A DNA stretch of 64,000 nucleotides from Bacteroidota bacterium (GTDB taxonomy: Bacteria; Bacteroidota; Ignavibacteria; Tepidaquicellales; Tepidaquicellaceae): assembly GCA_018266845.1 (NCBI GenBank), contig JAFDZO010000011.1, forward strand, positions 62,001-126,000, given 5' to 3'. Below are positions 8,083-17,256 of this stretch, in pieces. Position numbers and translations under genes: made by a program. The notes beneath the pieces were generated by a model. It was not told where the DNA came from and made no database searches. It saw nothing but the letters and a program-made list of their open reading frames with translations. The stretch's first letter is position 1; each line of letters opens with the position of its first letter.

Positions 8083-8721
8083 ATGGTCCAACGTAAAGTA
8101 AATTACAATAAAATCTTTATGCCTCTTGTAGGGTTAAGCTACATTATAGCAATTATATACTCAGCCCTAATTTTAGGAATAAACTTTAAGGCTGTAATTG
8201 GTAATCTAACACACATTAGTATAGTGTTAATTCCTGTCACTATAATTTCTGCTTTGTTTGACAAATATTTATGGAAGCTGAAGCTATTTAAGCCATTGAC
8301 AGAAAGATTAGGTATACCGCCAGATTTAAATGGCAGATGGGAAGGTAAATATATTAGAGAATACCCTAAAAATATGGTTTTAGAGGAAAAATTTGTAGTT
8401 GAGATAGAGCAAAGTTTGTCAAAATTTAATATACATCAATATTACAAGGATAATAGAGATTGCGACAGTATAACCGTAAGTATTGCAGTAGATGGTGATG
8501 TGAATTATGTTTGCTATTATTGGGATGGAGCTGCACCAAATGCTAATGAAACCGAGAAATTTCTTGGATTTACAAAATTAAAGATTATTCATCCTGCTAA
8601 AATGTTTTACAAAAAAAATGAAATGGAATTACGTGGCGAGTATTTTACTAATCGGTTGACGCCGACCAAAGGAACTGTTGAACTAAATTGGAAAAGTAAT
8701 AATTTGCATAGAAAATATTAA
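8083..8721 (+). CDS. Orphan Cap15-like protein (2TM + beta-strand-rich effector domain)
   Basis: A 212-residue membrane protein. Two membrane helices (about residues 11-34 and 42-62) are followed by a beta-rich domain starting PPDLNGRWEGKY. Features recall the SMODS-associated 2TM beta-strand-rich effector family, which includes CBASS Cap15: the GxWxG start, VEIEQSLSKFNI, a Ser/Thr-rich strand (CDSITVSIA), VCYYW, and the end RGEYFTNRLTPTKGTVEL. In CBASS this barrel binds cyclic nucleotides and damages the membrane. No CD-NTase or other CBASS gene is in the window, so this is a stand-alone relative. The surroundings are very AT-rich, which hints at transfer. Assignment is from remembered family pattern. 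Confidence 0.65.
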   Translation: MVQRKVNYNKIFMPLVGLSYIIAIIYSALILGINFKAVIGNLTHISIVLIPVTIISALFDKYLWKLKLFKPLTERLGIPPDLNGRWEGKYIREYPKNMVLEEKFVVEIEQSLSKFNIHQYYKDNRDCDSITVSIAVDGDVNYVCYYWDGAAPNANETEKFLGFTKLKIIHPAKMFYKKNEMELRGEYFTNRLTPTKGTVELNWKSNNLHRKY

Positions 8722-9030
8722 TAAATTCGATTAGCAAAATTGTAAAATAAGTACACTGCTAATGTTCTCATATTAGTACTTTGTAGCAAAAAATTTGAGT
8801 TCTTTTTAATTCGAGCATAGATATCTTTCGTCAGCATCGGAGCATAACTTACCTTCCACAAGAAAGCCCGCTACGAATTTTTCATAACGGGCTTTCCTGT
8901 TTTTTACACAAAAGAAACTTGTCTTTTTCTTTGCGACGCAGAGCATCGCAAAGAGGGAGTTCATAATCTAATTATCAAAATCTTACTACCTTCTACTTGC
9001 TACTTAATACTCACTACCCAATACTCACTA
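8722..9030. other. Intergenic region with terminator, CTTTGCGA hairpin and degenerate repeats
   Basis: Contains the terminator at 8862-8905, a second stem CTTTGCGA/TCGCAAAG at 8929-8953, and from 8981 a run of degenerate TACTTAATACTCACTACC-like words that ends at the stop codon of the minus-strand T9SS gene. No gene is seen. Confidence 0.65.
8862..8905 (+). terminator. Intrinsic terminator downstream of the Cap15-like gene
   Basis: GAAAGCCCG (8862-8870) pairs with CGGGCTTTC (8888-8896) and is followed closely by TTTTTT. It is about 140 bases after the Cap15-like stop. Confidence 0.75.
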
Positions 9031-9939
9031 CTACTTAGAAAGTATCATTTTTCTTACTTCTGTTCTTTCAGGAGTTTTAATTCTGTAGAAATAAATTCCG
9101 CTGGGATACTGTGATGCGTTAAAATCTACTGTGTGCGTGCCTGCGCCTAAATTGCTGTCTAAAAGCCTTGTAACCTCTCTGCCTAACCTATCGTAAACAA
9201 TCAGCTCAACATTTGTTGCTTCATTTAAAGTAAAAGAAATTGTAGTCGTTGGATTGAACGGATTTGGGTAGTTCTTTGCTTTAAAATATGATTCCTTTTC
9301 TTTGCTTGTATCCTGTTTTTCAAATTTAGGCATTGAAGAAAGATTATCCTTATTCGGAATTTCAGAAATTAAAGCTATACCCGATTCAAACTTACCTGAT
9401 TTGTAATTTGAACCTGCTTCAAATTCCAATTGAATCGCAAGCGCATCCTCTTCAGTTACAGAAAAATCATCTTTGAAATTTGAAATAAGTTTAAAGTTAT
9501 CCTCATCAAGCTTTATTTTGACTTCTTTCCATCCGTCAAAATTCATAGTGAAGGGTTTTGATTCAAGCATAATATCCTGATCTTCGTTAAACTTGCTGTT
9601 GTTATCAATGTCATACAACACCTGAATTTTTACATTAACATCGTTCTTTACACCCTTCAGCATAATATTTAAAAAATTACCTGATGATAAAAGAATAGGG
9701 GAATATTTTGTAATTTTACCTATATAAGTATTTGAAGATATGCTAGAGGTTGTGAAAATTTCAGCAAATCCGTTTTCTGCGTTATCTGCTTCATGGGAAT
9801 ACTTCATTTCCACACCGCCCCAAACCCAGTTTGGCATGGCTTTTTTATCAAATGTATCGTACTCAAATACTTGAGAGAATGACGAGGAATAAAAAAAACA
9901 TAGAAATGCAGCAAATGCATACGTGAGTTTTGTAATCAT
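9031..9939 (-). CDS. Secreted protein with T9SS type A sorting domain
   Basis: A 302-residue exported protein. Residues 1-22 form a signal peptide ending SSSFSQ. The central region (about 25-200) is a beta-rich domain of unknown family resembling carbohydrate-binding folds (repeated strands, DGWKEVKIKL). Low-complexity KEKES precedes the T9SS domain, NYPNPFNPTTTISF to RKMILSK. It lies 45 bases downstream of a second, stub-like T9SS gene in the same direction, so both may be co-transcribed. No enzymatic motif is recognised. Confidence 0.82.
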   Translation of the reverse strand: MITKLTYAFAAFLCFFYSSSFSQVFEYDTFDKKAMPNWVWGGVEMKYSHEADNAENGFAEIFTTSSISSNTYIGKITKYSPILLSSGNFLNIMLKGVKNDVNVKIQVLYDIDNNSKFNEDQDIMLESKPFTMNFDGWKEVKIKLDEDNFKLISNFKDDFSVTEEDALAIQLEFEAGSNYKSGKFESGIALISEIPNKDNLSSMPKFEKQDTSKEKESYFKAKNYPNPFNPTTTISFTLNEATNVELIVYDRLGREVTRLLDSNLGAGTHTVDFNASQYPSGIYFYRIKTPERTEVRKMILSK

Positions 9940-9984
9940 TATAACGAGTTTTGTTTATGAAATAAAAGAGGAATAATGCAAAAA

Positions 9985-10377
9985 TTACTTTATCAGCGTC
10001 ATTCTTTTGACAGAGCTAAAGTCATTAATTTGCAATTTGTAGAGATAAACGCCTGCCGTAAGGTTAGAAGCGTCAAATTCCACTTCGTAATTACCTTGCT
10101 GTTTATACTCTGATACTAATGTCGCCACCACGTTACCTACAAGATTATAAACCTTTAAGGAAACGAAACCGCTTTGGTTTAATTTATAACCAATTACAGT
10201 AGATGGGTTGAAAGGATTCGGATAATTCTGGTATAGGCGGTAATCATTAGAATATAATAATGCGCCTGAACCTTTTCCGTTCTTTGAGATATTGAAATGT
10301 TTTTTAGTACTAGCAATCGTTAAGGTGCTAAAAGTAAAAAACAGAACAACGAATAATATAGAAATCCTTTTTACCAT
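9985..10377 (-). CDS. Minimal T9SS sorting-domain protein with no cargo domain
   Basis: From the ATG at 10377 the protein has 130 residues: a clear signal peptide (MVKRISILFVVLFFTFS), about 30 polar residues and then a full T9SS domain from NYPNPFNPSTVI to VKRMTLIK. An upstream ATG at 10458 would add 27 residues ahead of the signal peptide and is unlikely. There is no space for a catalytic or binding domain. It may be a truncated remnant, a processed peptide or a free sorting-domain protein. It lies just upstream of another T9SS cargo gene on the same strand. Confidence 0.75.
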   Translation of the reverse strand: MVKRISILFVVLFFTFSTLTIASTKKHFNISKNGKGSGALLYSNDYRLYQNYPNPFNPSTVIGYKLNQSGFVSLKVYNLVGNVVATLVSEYKQQGNYEVEFDASNLTAGVYLYKLQINDFSSVKRMTLIK

Positions 10378-10542
10378 CTTATTAAAAATACCAATATTCA
10401 ATTTTATTGTCAATATATTTATTTTTTGTATATGTGTCATTTTATAGACACTTAACAATCGCTTTTAAGCTGTTCTTTATACGTTATTTTATGCAGAAAT
10501 GTTATAAAACTATCATCTTTCAAAGCTATAAAGCATAAATCA

Positions 10543-10575
10543 AATTCCCTTTCGTTTCTTCAACGAAAGGGAATT
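10543..10575. terminator. 14-bp hairpin, terminator of the PQQ-repeat gene
   Basis: AATTCCCTTTCGTT, loop TCTTC, AACGAAAGGGAATT: a perfect 14-bp stem just after the stop of the minus-strand PQQ-repeat gene. The T-tract on that strand is weak. The stem-loop core recurs at 12543-12569 after htrA. Confidence 0.65.
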
Positions 10576-10580
10576 AAAGA

Positions 10581-12434
10581 TTACCAGTCTATACCATATT
10601 CGATGACGGCTTTGAAGGGGGCTAAATCAACCTGGCTTACTAACTTAGCTAAGGTAAGCTGCAGCAAACCCGTTCCTTCGGGACCTCCGTAGTTCTTTAT
10701 CCAGCTTGATGCCATTCCGAATTCATCCTTTGCAAGAACAGTGGTAACTTCATTTGGCTCGGTAGCATAATATGATGACCAGAAAGTCCTCAGTCCTGAC
10801 CTTTTTCCATCTTCAGTAGGAAAGGAAGGTGAAAAACTGTTAACAAAGCGCCCCAAGCTGAATTTTATTCCAAAAACTTTTTCTGGAATTTTATAGTCAA
10901 GCGCGCTCAAACCGCCGGGCACTGTATCATTATAAACATACATTAAAGGGTTTTGAGCAAAAAAGACAATCTTCCCGTTAGCATCAAGATATTTTCTTAT
11001 CAGAGCATTTTCATTTTTTTCTGTTTTAATAATTTCAGGGACTTTGTTATCCGCGAACACAACTACACTTGTAGTCTTTGATTCTATTTGCGATTTCATA
11101 AACTCAGCAAGTGAATTTGCATCCATTAATTCATAACCGGCAGATTTGAAATAGTCTCTTATAAACATTCCGGTACTTACAGGAAAATTGCTGAACGACA
11201 TATCCGTTTTGTTACCTTCCCAATATACAACTTTACGGGCTGATGTATTTTTTATTTTGCCGGAGCCTGCTCCTTGTAAAGCATAAAAATTTCCGTCATC
11301 ACTGCTGCAATAAATAATTTTATTTGAGATTACAGGAGTGGAAAACGCTCTGCTGCCAATCGGGAAAGACCAAACTTTCTCGCCGCTCGAATTATCAAGC
11401 GCATATACGTTACCCGAAAAATCCGAGAAGTAAATTGAATTCTCCACTATTGTCAGTGAAGAAAATATCATACCTGCTGCGGTAAAGCTCCACACATTAA
11501 CACCGGTATTTATATCAAAACATTGAAGTAATGCAGAGCTTCCCGTTCCTACAAACAAGTTATTATCTTTGATAGCCGTAGAAAGTACCCAAGGACCTTC
11601 GTAGTCTTTCTTCCATTTTAGCTTTCCATCGGATAAGTTTAAAACGTATAAGATTCCGTCGCGTCCGCCAAAAGCTGCAAGATTATTTTTAACCGATATG
11701 GAAGGGGAGCAATAAACTCCTACTCTGTCAGTACCGGTTTCTTCAATATTAAATGAAGAGTTTTCTGTTGAAAATTTCCATTTCAGCTTTCCGTCGCTTT
11801 TATTGACACCATAGAAATGCCCGCCAATTGTTCCGAAATAAACTGCATCTTCTGAAACTGCCGGAGTGCATCTTATTCTTGCGCCGGAATTAAATTTCCA
11901 TTTTACGTTTTTTGAAAGAATATCTATTGCATAAAGATTTCCGTCTCCGCTTCCGATGTATAAAATTTCATCAACTATATTGGGAGAGGAAAGATAAAAA
12001 TCCCACAAGTTATTAAAACCTAAATCACTTCCAAATTGAAACTTCCAAATCTCATTTCCGCTTGCAGCGTCGAGCGCATATAATTTGCCGTCTCTGCTGG
12101 AAAACCAGACTACATTATTAACCACTGCCGGAGAAGAGCCTATTGCTCCGCCTGTTTTAAACTTCCACTTTTCTGTTCCGCTGGCGGCATCAATAGCATA
12201 AAAGTAACTATCTGTGCTGCCGAAGTATGCAACTCCGTTGGCAATAGCTGGTGTGCTGCGAATTGCTCCCTGAGTTTGAAATGTAAACTTTACTCCATCG
12301 AGCTTATTAATAGCCTGAGTATTGTAAACCCCTGTAAGCTCAGAGTTTCCGCGATACATTGGAAATACCTGCGGGAAAAGAGAATCAGAAGATAAAAATG
12401 AAAAAATAAGAAAAACGAAAGTAAAATTTTTCAT
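10581..12434 (-). CDS. Exported PQQ-repeat beta-propeller protein
   Basis: A 617-residue exported protein. A signal peptide (about 1-21) is followed by PQQ/BamB-like propeller blades at roughly residues 45-385, with repeats such as AIDAASGTEKWKF, ALDAASGNEIWKF, AIDILSKNVKWKF and ALDNSSGEKVWSF. The last 220 residues (from VVYWEGNKTDM) form a separate alpha/beta domain that resembles a glutamine-amidotransferase-like or ThuA-like Rossmann fold (VVVFADN, GKIVFFAQNPL), but no catalytic triad is clear. There is no T9SS tail. A true PQQ dehydrogenase is unlikely because the length and metal-site motifs differ. Confidence 0.75.
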   Translation of the reverse strand: MKNFTFVFLIFSFLSSDSLFPQVFPMYRGNSELTGVYNTQAINKLDGVKFTFQTQGAIRSTPAIANGVAYFGSTDSYFYAIDAASGTEKWKFKTGGAIGSSPAVVNNVVWFSSRDGKLYALDAASGNEIWKFQFGSDLGFNNLWDFYLSSPNIVDEILYIGSGDGNLYAIDILSKNVKWKFNSGARIRCTPAVSEDAVYFGTIGGHFYGVNKSDGKLKWKFSTENSSFNIEETGTDRVGVYCSPSISVKNNLAAFGGRDGILYVLNLSDGKLKWKKDYEGPWVLSTAIKDNNLFVGTGSSALLQCFDINTGVNVWSFTAAGMIFSSLTIVENSIYFSDFSGNVYALDNSSGEKVWSFPIGSRAFSTPVISNKIIYCSSDDGNFYALQGAGSGKIKNTSARKVVYWEGNKTDMSFSNFPVSTGMFIRDYFKSAGYELMDANSLAEFMKSQIESKTTSVVVFADNKVPEIIKTEKNENALIRKYLDANGKIVFFAQNPLMYVYNDTVPGGLSALDYKIPEKVFGIKFSLGRFVNSFSPSFPTEDGKRSGLRTFWSSYYATEPNEVTTVLAKDEFGMASSWIKNYGGPEGTGLLQLTLAKLVSQVDLAPFKAVIEYGIDW

Positions 12435-12532
12435 AATAGTAATTTTACATTGGGAGGGGACTAAAAAAGGTTTAAAAAGTGAGGTTCTTTATTTACGGAG
12501 ATAAGTTAAAAAAGTTCGGAGTATTAACAGCA

Positions 12533-12569
12533 TAATAAAAAACCCCTTCCGTTTCTTCAACGAAAGGGG
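12533..12569 (-). terminator. Intrinsic terminator of htrA
   Basis: CCCCTTCCGTT, loop TCTTC, AACGAAAGGGG with one mismatch; on the minus strand it is followed by a T-run (AAAAAA on the plus strand). Located 48 bases after the htrA stop. Confidence 0.8.
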
Positions 12570-12616
12570 CATGAACTTACATTCCCGTGCAGGAGTCCTG
12601 AACGGAAAATATGATT

Positions 12617-14128
12617 TTACTGAATTTCTATCGCAACAAGTCTTACTTGACCCTGCTCGGTTTTTACTTTTAACACAAGAATATCGCCTTTTGATTTTCC
12701 GTTAATGATGCTCTCTAATTCAGAAACATTTGAGATAGATTTCTTATCAGCTTCTATGATAATCAATCCTTCTCTCAAGCCTCTTTCAAAGCTTTCAGAA
12801 AATCTCTTTACCGATGTTACATAAACTCCGCCGCTTACATCAAATTTTTCCTTTTGGCTTCCCGTTAAGTCCGTTACAGAAAAACCCGTCTTTTCAAATG
12901 ACTTCATGCTCGGCTCTGATTTCTTGCTCTCTTCTTTAGGTGTCGTGTTGCTTGCCGCATTCTGATTTTCATCTCTTGCCTTCAAAGTTACACTCATATC
13001 CATTGTCTTTCCGTCTCTATATACCTTCAGCGCAGCAACATCTCCGGGTCTCTTTTGCCCGATGATTGTTTGTAATTCATTGGCAGCGTTTACATTTTTT
13101 CCGTCAACACTTAGGATAACATCGCCGACTTTTAATCCTGCATTTTCACCTGCTCCGCCTTTTAATACATCCTGAATTAACACACCCTGAGCTTTATCCA
13201 TTCCTAAGCCTTTTGCTTCTTTCTGGTCAACATCTTTAATCGAAACGCCAATATAGCCTCTGCTTATTTTTCCTGATTTTATTAATTCAGTTGCAACGCT
13301 TTTTGCAAGATTAATAGGTATTGCAAATCCGTATCCCTGATAATACCCGCTTTGTGATTTTATCGCCGAATTTATTCCTATAACTGAACCGCTTATATCA
13401 ACCAATGGTCCGCCGCTGTTTCCGGGATTGATTGCAGCATCCGTTTGAATAAAGTTGTTTATTGCATAGCTGTTGCCATCAATGTTAATGTTTCTTCCAA
13501 GCGCTGACACAATACCTGCCGTTACGGTAGAGTTAAGCTGAAGGGGATTACCGACTGCAAGAACCCATTGTCCGACCTGTACATCATCGGAATTTCCTAA
13601 TGATGCAACAGGTAAATCTTTTGCGTCAATTTTTATGACTGCAACATCAGTGTTTGGGTCTGTGCCAATCAAATGCGCCGTAAACTCTCTTTTATCGTTC
13701 ATCTGCACTTTTATTCCATTCTCATTAGCATTTTTGACAACGTGATTGTTAGTCATTATATATCCGTCGTTGCTGATAATGAACCCTGTTCCGGTGCCTT
13801 TACTCGGCATATCCTGATCCGGGGCTTGCTGCCCGTCTGGACCAAAGAAGAAGGGAATATCCTGATGAGGACTATTTTCACCTTTTGAATTTCCTGTTAC
13901 TTCGATATTAACAACAGTGGGCGTAACAGCTTTTGAAATTTCAACGAAGCCTTCATTCAATCCCTTAAGAGTAGGGTTTACACTTTGAATGGGAGGCGTA
14001 GTTTTGAAATCAATGGGTGTATTAGCTACGATAGGCTTTATTCCGCTGAAGCTTGCTATTAATATTCCGCCAAAAGCTACAGCAAACATAACAAGGAAAG
14101 CCGCGGCAATGATTGATTTTTTTGACAT
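12617..14128 (-). CDS. htrA: HtrA/DegP-type serine endoprotease
   Basis: Periplasmic protease/chaperone for misfolded envelope proteins. The 503 residues contain an N-terminal membrane anchor or uncleaved signal (about 4-28), a trypsin-like domain with His129 (TNNHVV), Asp161 (NTDVAVIKI) and Ser238 (NPGNSGGPL), then a PDZ domain around 285-380 (GYIGVSI, GLKVGDVILSVDG) and a more divergent second PDZ around 410-500. An acidic Asn/Ser/Lys linker separates the PDZ domains. All catalytic residues are present. It lies upstream of a terminator and downstream of recO on the same strand, with an 86-base gap carrying its own promoter region. Confidence 0.92.
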   Translation of the reverse strand: MSKKSIIAAAFLVMFAVAFGGILIASFSGIKPIVANTPIDFKTTPPIQSVNPTLKGLNEGFVEISKAVTPTVVNIEVTGNSKGENSPHQDIPFFFGPDGQQAPDQDMPSKGTGTGFIISNDGYIMTNNHVVKNANENGIKVQMNDKREFTAHLIGTDPNTDVAVIKIDAKDLPVASLGNSDDVQVGQWVLAVGNPLQLNSTVTAGIVSALGRNINIDGNSYAINNFIQTDAAINPGNSGGPLVDISGSVIGINSAIKSQSGYYQGYGFAIPINLAKSVATELIKSGKISRGYIGVSIKDVDQKEAKGLGMDKAQGVLIQDVLKGGAGENAGLKVGDVILSVDGKNVNAANELQTIIGQKRPGDVAALKVYRDGKTMDMSVTLKARDENQNAASNTTPKEESKKSEPSMKSFEKTGFSVTDLTGSQKEKFDVSGGVYVTSVKRFSESFERGLREGLIIIEADKKSISNVSELESIINGKSKGDILVLKVKTEQGQVRLVAIEIQ

Positions 14129-14214
14129 ATTTTATAATTCTCCTTTTGTAATTGTAATGCTTTTTAATTTAATTAAGCGGTATTAATATTTCGATAATAA
14201 AAATCCTTTTTAGT

Positions 14215-14910
14215 TTAATTCAAATTCATTTGGCTAAAGACCTTAACCGATTTTAGCTTTAAAAAGTTTTCAGTATGGTCAGATAAATAGTTATCATAAA
14301 TACTCATTAAATTCAAAATTGTTTCACTCGAACCTTCTTCAACTAAAATTTTTTCAATATCGTTTTCCAATAACTGCTTTATTATTTCGAGCTGCATTTT
14401 GTTTAGAAGAAGTTCCTTTGACTTAAACGTATTTCCTTCTGTATCAGATTTATCAATAGGGGAGATACCCAAAACTTCACACAAATGAATCTGAAAATAT
14501 AAATAAACAAAGCTGGTGTCTTCGTCTGTCCTATTAATAAAAGTAAACGTATTGCTGAGCAGCTCAAATAACTCATGGCTGTGTTCATTATCATAAACAG
14601 CCTTATTCATCATTTCAAGAATGCGATAGCCGATTTCGAGCTTATCCAAATCTGACTTCATGCCTGCAAAGTTTGTGATAGTCTCTGCCTTTGAAAGCAT
14701 TTGCAAATCGCGGTTCTGCTTATGATAAAAAACGATTGTAATTTTGTTAAACGGCTCAATTACACCCAGCACCCTTGATTTTAGATTTCGTGCGCCTTTT
14801 ACAATGCAGTTTATCTTGCCGTTTTCCTTAGAATATAAAGAAAGAATTTTACTTGTATCGCCGTATTTTACGGAACGTAACACGTAAGCTTCGTCAGTTA
14901 TGAGTGCCAT
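14215..14910 (-). CDS. recO: DNA repair protein RecO
   Basis: Loads RecA on SSB-coated single-stranded DNA in the RecFOR pathway. The 231 residues fit the family. An N-terminal OB fold (about 1-80) carries the typical TDEAYVLRSVKYGDTSKILSLYS and KGARNLKSRVLGVIEPFN. The remaining helical domain includes the YLYFQIHLCEVLGISP stretch. The four-cysteine zinc site known in some RecO proteins is absent. It stands between htrA and a palindromic repeat pair. Confidence 0.9.
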   Translation of the reverse strand: MALITDEAYVLRSVKYGDTSKILSLYSKENGKINCIVKGARNLKSRVLGVIEPFNKITIVFYHKQNRDLQMLSKAETITNFAGMKSDLDKLEIGYRILEMMNKAVYDNEHSHELFELLSNTFTFINRTDEDTSFVYLYFQIHLCEVLGISPIDKSDTEGNTFKSKELLLNKMQLEIIKQLLENDIEKILVEEGSSETILNLMSIYDNYLSDHTENFLKLKSVKVFSQMNLN

Positions 14911-14940
14911 TGATTTATTCCCAAATATCTTTCTTCTTGT

Positions 14941-15011
14941 TACGAAGCTCCAGCTTCGTACCGTAAGTAATAATGAAGCTTGAATACTTATATTACCAAG
15001 CTGGAGCTTGG
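14941..15011. repeat. Pair of REP-like palindromes
   Basis: TACGAAGCTCCAGCTTCGTA (14941-14960) and CCAAGCTGGAGCTTGG (14996-15011) are perfect palindromes sharing the core AAGCT-CC/GG-AGCTT. They lie in the short gap between recO and a membrane-protein gene. A related imperfect stem (CCTTGCGAAGC/GCTTTGCAAGG) is in the 1.7-2.6 kb repeat block. Confidence 0.75.
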
Positions 15012-15022
15012 CAATGAGATTC

Positions 15023-15517
15023 TTATTTATTTAAGATTATTTTATCAATTAGAATTTTGTTGGTTACAACCACAATAAATCCCAATGAAATCAATAGTGA
15101 AATTATGAAAATAAACCCTTTGTGGTGAAGCTCAGGACTTTGAGCTTTATGTATTTTCCAAAAATATAATATTAAAACAAGTGTTATTGAGTACATGACA
15201 AAAAGAATTTGCAAGATAAGTTGTATTCCAATTGCTATTTGGTCATAACTCGCTACATTAGTGAAATATAATTTATGAATAATCAGATCTGATAACTGCC
15301 ATATAATTAAAAAGAAAAATAATGTAAAAGAACTGTAGTAAATATTTTTTGTAGCTACATAATTACAAAATATGGAGATTGGAACAAACAACAAACCGCC
15401 AATAAGTTCTGCATCCCAATACATATAATGTTTTATAGAGTTGTATTGGAAAAACAATACAAGTGTTAATATAGAAGCACTAATGATAATCGGCCAAATA
15501 TATCTCAGAGATTTCAT
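15023..15517 (-). CDS. Hypothetical membrane protein, about five helices
   Basis: A 164-residue integral membrane protein with hydrophobic segments near residues 8-27, 40-55, 64-84, 95-122 and 136-158. No family motif is recognised. Its stop lies close to the palindrome pair and its start is 23 bases downstream of the pfkB-family gene stop, so it may be co-transcribed with that kinase. Codon use looks AT-rich like the Cap15-like gene. Confidence 0.6.
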   Translation of the reverse strand: MKSLRYIWPIIISASILTLVLFFQYNSIKHYMYWDAELIGGLLFVPISIFCNYVATKNIYYSSFTLFFFLIIWQLSDLIIHKLYFTNVASYDQIAIGIQLILQILFVMYSITLVLILYFWKIHKAQSPELHHKGFIFIISLLISLGFIVVVTNKILIDKIILNK

Positions 15518-15540
15518 AAATCCTACTATGAAATTTATTA

Positions 15541-16461
15541 CTATATCTCTAAGCTCTCAAAATGTGTTAATCTTTTAAACGCGTTAAACCTGTCTCTTAT
15601 CTTATCTTGTGAAAGATTTCTAATTCCTTCAAGTGAAAACTCTTCTACACAAAGCGATGCCATTGTGCTGCCGTAAATAACAGAGAGCTTCAAGTTATCT
15701 TCAGTCAGTGATTTTGATTTGCAAAGCCATCCCAGCATACCTCCTGCAAAAGTATCGCCTGCGCCTGTCGGGTCAAAAACCTGTTCAAGAGGGTAGGCGG
15801 GTGCGGAGAAAATTGCATCATCGGTAAAAAGATAAGCTCCGTGCTCTCCCTTTTTAATCACAATAACTTTTGGTCCCATTTCTCTCATTTTCCTATAGGC
15901 AGTAATTAGATTATATTCTCCGGTTAAAAGCCTTGCTTCACTATCATTTATAACAAGTACGTCAACCAAACCCAAGGTCTTAACAACTTCATCACGCATT
16001 CCCTCAATCCAAAAATTCATTGTATCGCACATTACAATCTGCGGATTGGAAATCTGCTTTATCACCTTTTGCTGTATATTAGGGTCAATATTCCCAAGGC
16101 AGATATATTCACATGCTTTGTAATCGTCAGGAATCTTCGGATCAAAAACACCAAGAGCGTTAAGTTCAGTGGTAATCGAATCACGTGTGTTCATGTCATA
16201 ATGATACTTTCCATGCCAGTGAAACGTCTTTACGTCCTTTAATATTTCCACTCCGGCAGTATCAATCCCTCTTGATTGAAGAAAATCAATCTCTTTCTGC
16301 GGGAAATCATATCCAACGACACCAACAAGCTTAATATCATTAATGAAATAAGACGCAGAAGTAGATAAGAAGGTCGCCGAACCGCCCAAAGTGTATTCAG
16401 CTTTGCCAAACGGAGTTTCAATTGTATCTAAAGCCATTGAACCAACTACAAGAAGACTCAT
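15541..16461 (-). CDS. PfkB-family sugar/nucleoside kinase
   Basis: A 306-residue ribokinase-fold kinase that phosphorylates a sugar or nucleoside with ATP. LGGSATFLST near residue 25 is the substrate-binding glycine motif. DPTGAGDTFAGG at 230-241 is the PfkB signature 2, with Asp236 as catalytic base. VLVINDSEARLLTG is another family segment. The substrate is unclear; adenosine kinase-like and fructose or ribose kinases share these features. A 193-base AT-rich gap lies upstream. Confidence 0.85.
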   Translation of the reverse strand: MSLLVVGSMALDTIETPFGKAEYTLGGSATFLSTSASYFINDIKLVGVVGYDFPQKEIDFLQSRGIDTAGVEILKDVKTFHWHGKYHYDMNTRDSITTELNALGVFDPKIPDDYKACEYICLGNIDPNIQQKVIKQISNPQIVMCDTMNFWIEGMRDEVVKTLGLVDVLVINDSEARLLTGEYNLITAYRKMREMGPKVIVIKKGEHGAYLFTDDAIFSAPAYPLEQVFDPTGAGDTFAGGMLGWLCKSKSLTEDNLKLSVIYGSTMASLCVEEFSLEGIRNLSQDKIRDRFNAFKRLTHFESLEI

Positions 16462-16655
16462 TAAAATGTGTTTAATTTAGGAAAAAGTAAATTATTAAGA
16501 ATGGTTTGATAATTCAAGATTATTAGAATAACACAACACCTAAACGGGGGATAAGTTTATCAAAAAGTTTACCACAACTTATTAACATTGTTAATCATGT
16601 TAGATTTTGTCAACTTTACATAATATATATTATATAACCATTAACCAATACGATT

Positions 16656-17225
16656 TTAACACTTTTTTAACAATTTTAAAGCATTTGCAATGTTCCGTGC
16701 TGAGTTAAAATTGCGCGTTCCTGATATTACTTTTTCAACAACCTCAAAACTGCTTCCGGTATTTAAAGCGCCTTTCAAATGAGAAAATAATTGATGTTCA
16801 TAATAATTTGTACAAAGTATTGCTACGTTGAGTAATTCACGTTCACGAAGAGAAAGGTTTTCTCTGCCAAGTACTTTTCCATAACCCTCTATTATCATCC
16901 ACTCGGCTAAATCAGGGCTCATGTTGTCAAAATTGTGGACAAGTTTGTGATAATTAGCCTGATAGACTTTTTTGCAATTTAATTTGCCCCGCTCTCTGAA
17001 TTTTTTTAAATTATAACTTTCCTTAGAAATGCTTATTTTAAATTGTTTCGAAAATGCCTGAATTCCTACAATTGCAGCAGGAAATCCGCAAAAAAGGTAT
17101 GTTTGAAGCACTGACTCGTAGATTTTTACCGGAGAAACTTTATTTTTGTTCAATTTTTGCAGAATTCTATCTAAATTTCCGGTTTTTTTCGATGCAACGC
17201 AGGATACGAGTTTACATAAGAACAT
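16656..17225 (-). CDS. Carboxymuconolactone decarboxylase (CMD) family protein
   Basis: From the ATG at 17225 the protein has 189 residues with two CMD-like segments: YESVLQTYLFCGFPAAI (first half) and LSLRERELLNVAILC ... HQLFSHLKGALNTGSSFEVVE (second half). The AhpD-type CXXC pair is absent, so peroxidase activity is not supported. An upstream ATG at 17294 would overlap the coding start of the divergent LptF/G gene, so 17225 is preferred. The two genes then diverge from a 31-base gap and may share regulatory DNA. Confidence 0.7.
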   Translation of the reverse strand: MFLCKLVSCVASKKTGNLDRILQKLNKNKVSPVKIYESVLQTYLFCGFPAAIVGIQAFSKQFKISISKESYNLKKFRERGKLNCKKVYQANYHKLVHNFDNMSPDLAEWMIIEGYGKVLGRENLSLRERELLNVAILCTNYYEHQLFSHLKGALNTGSSFEVVEKVISGTRNFNSARNIANALKLLKKC

Positions 17226-17256
17226 TATTTCAGTATTTTCACTTATATTAGCGGTT

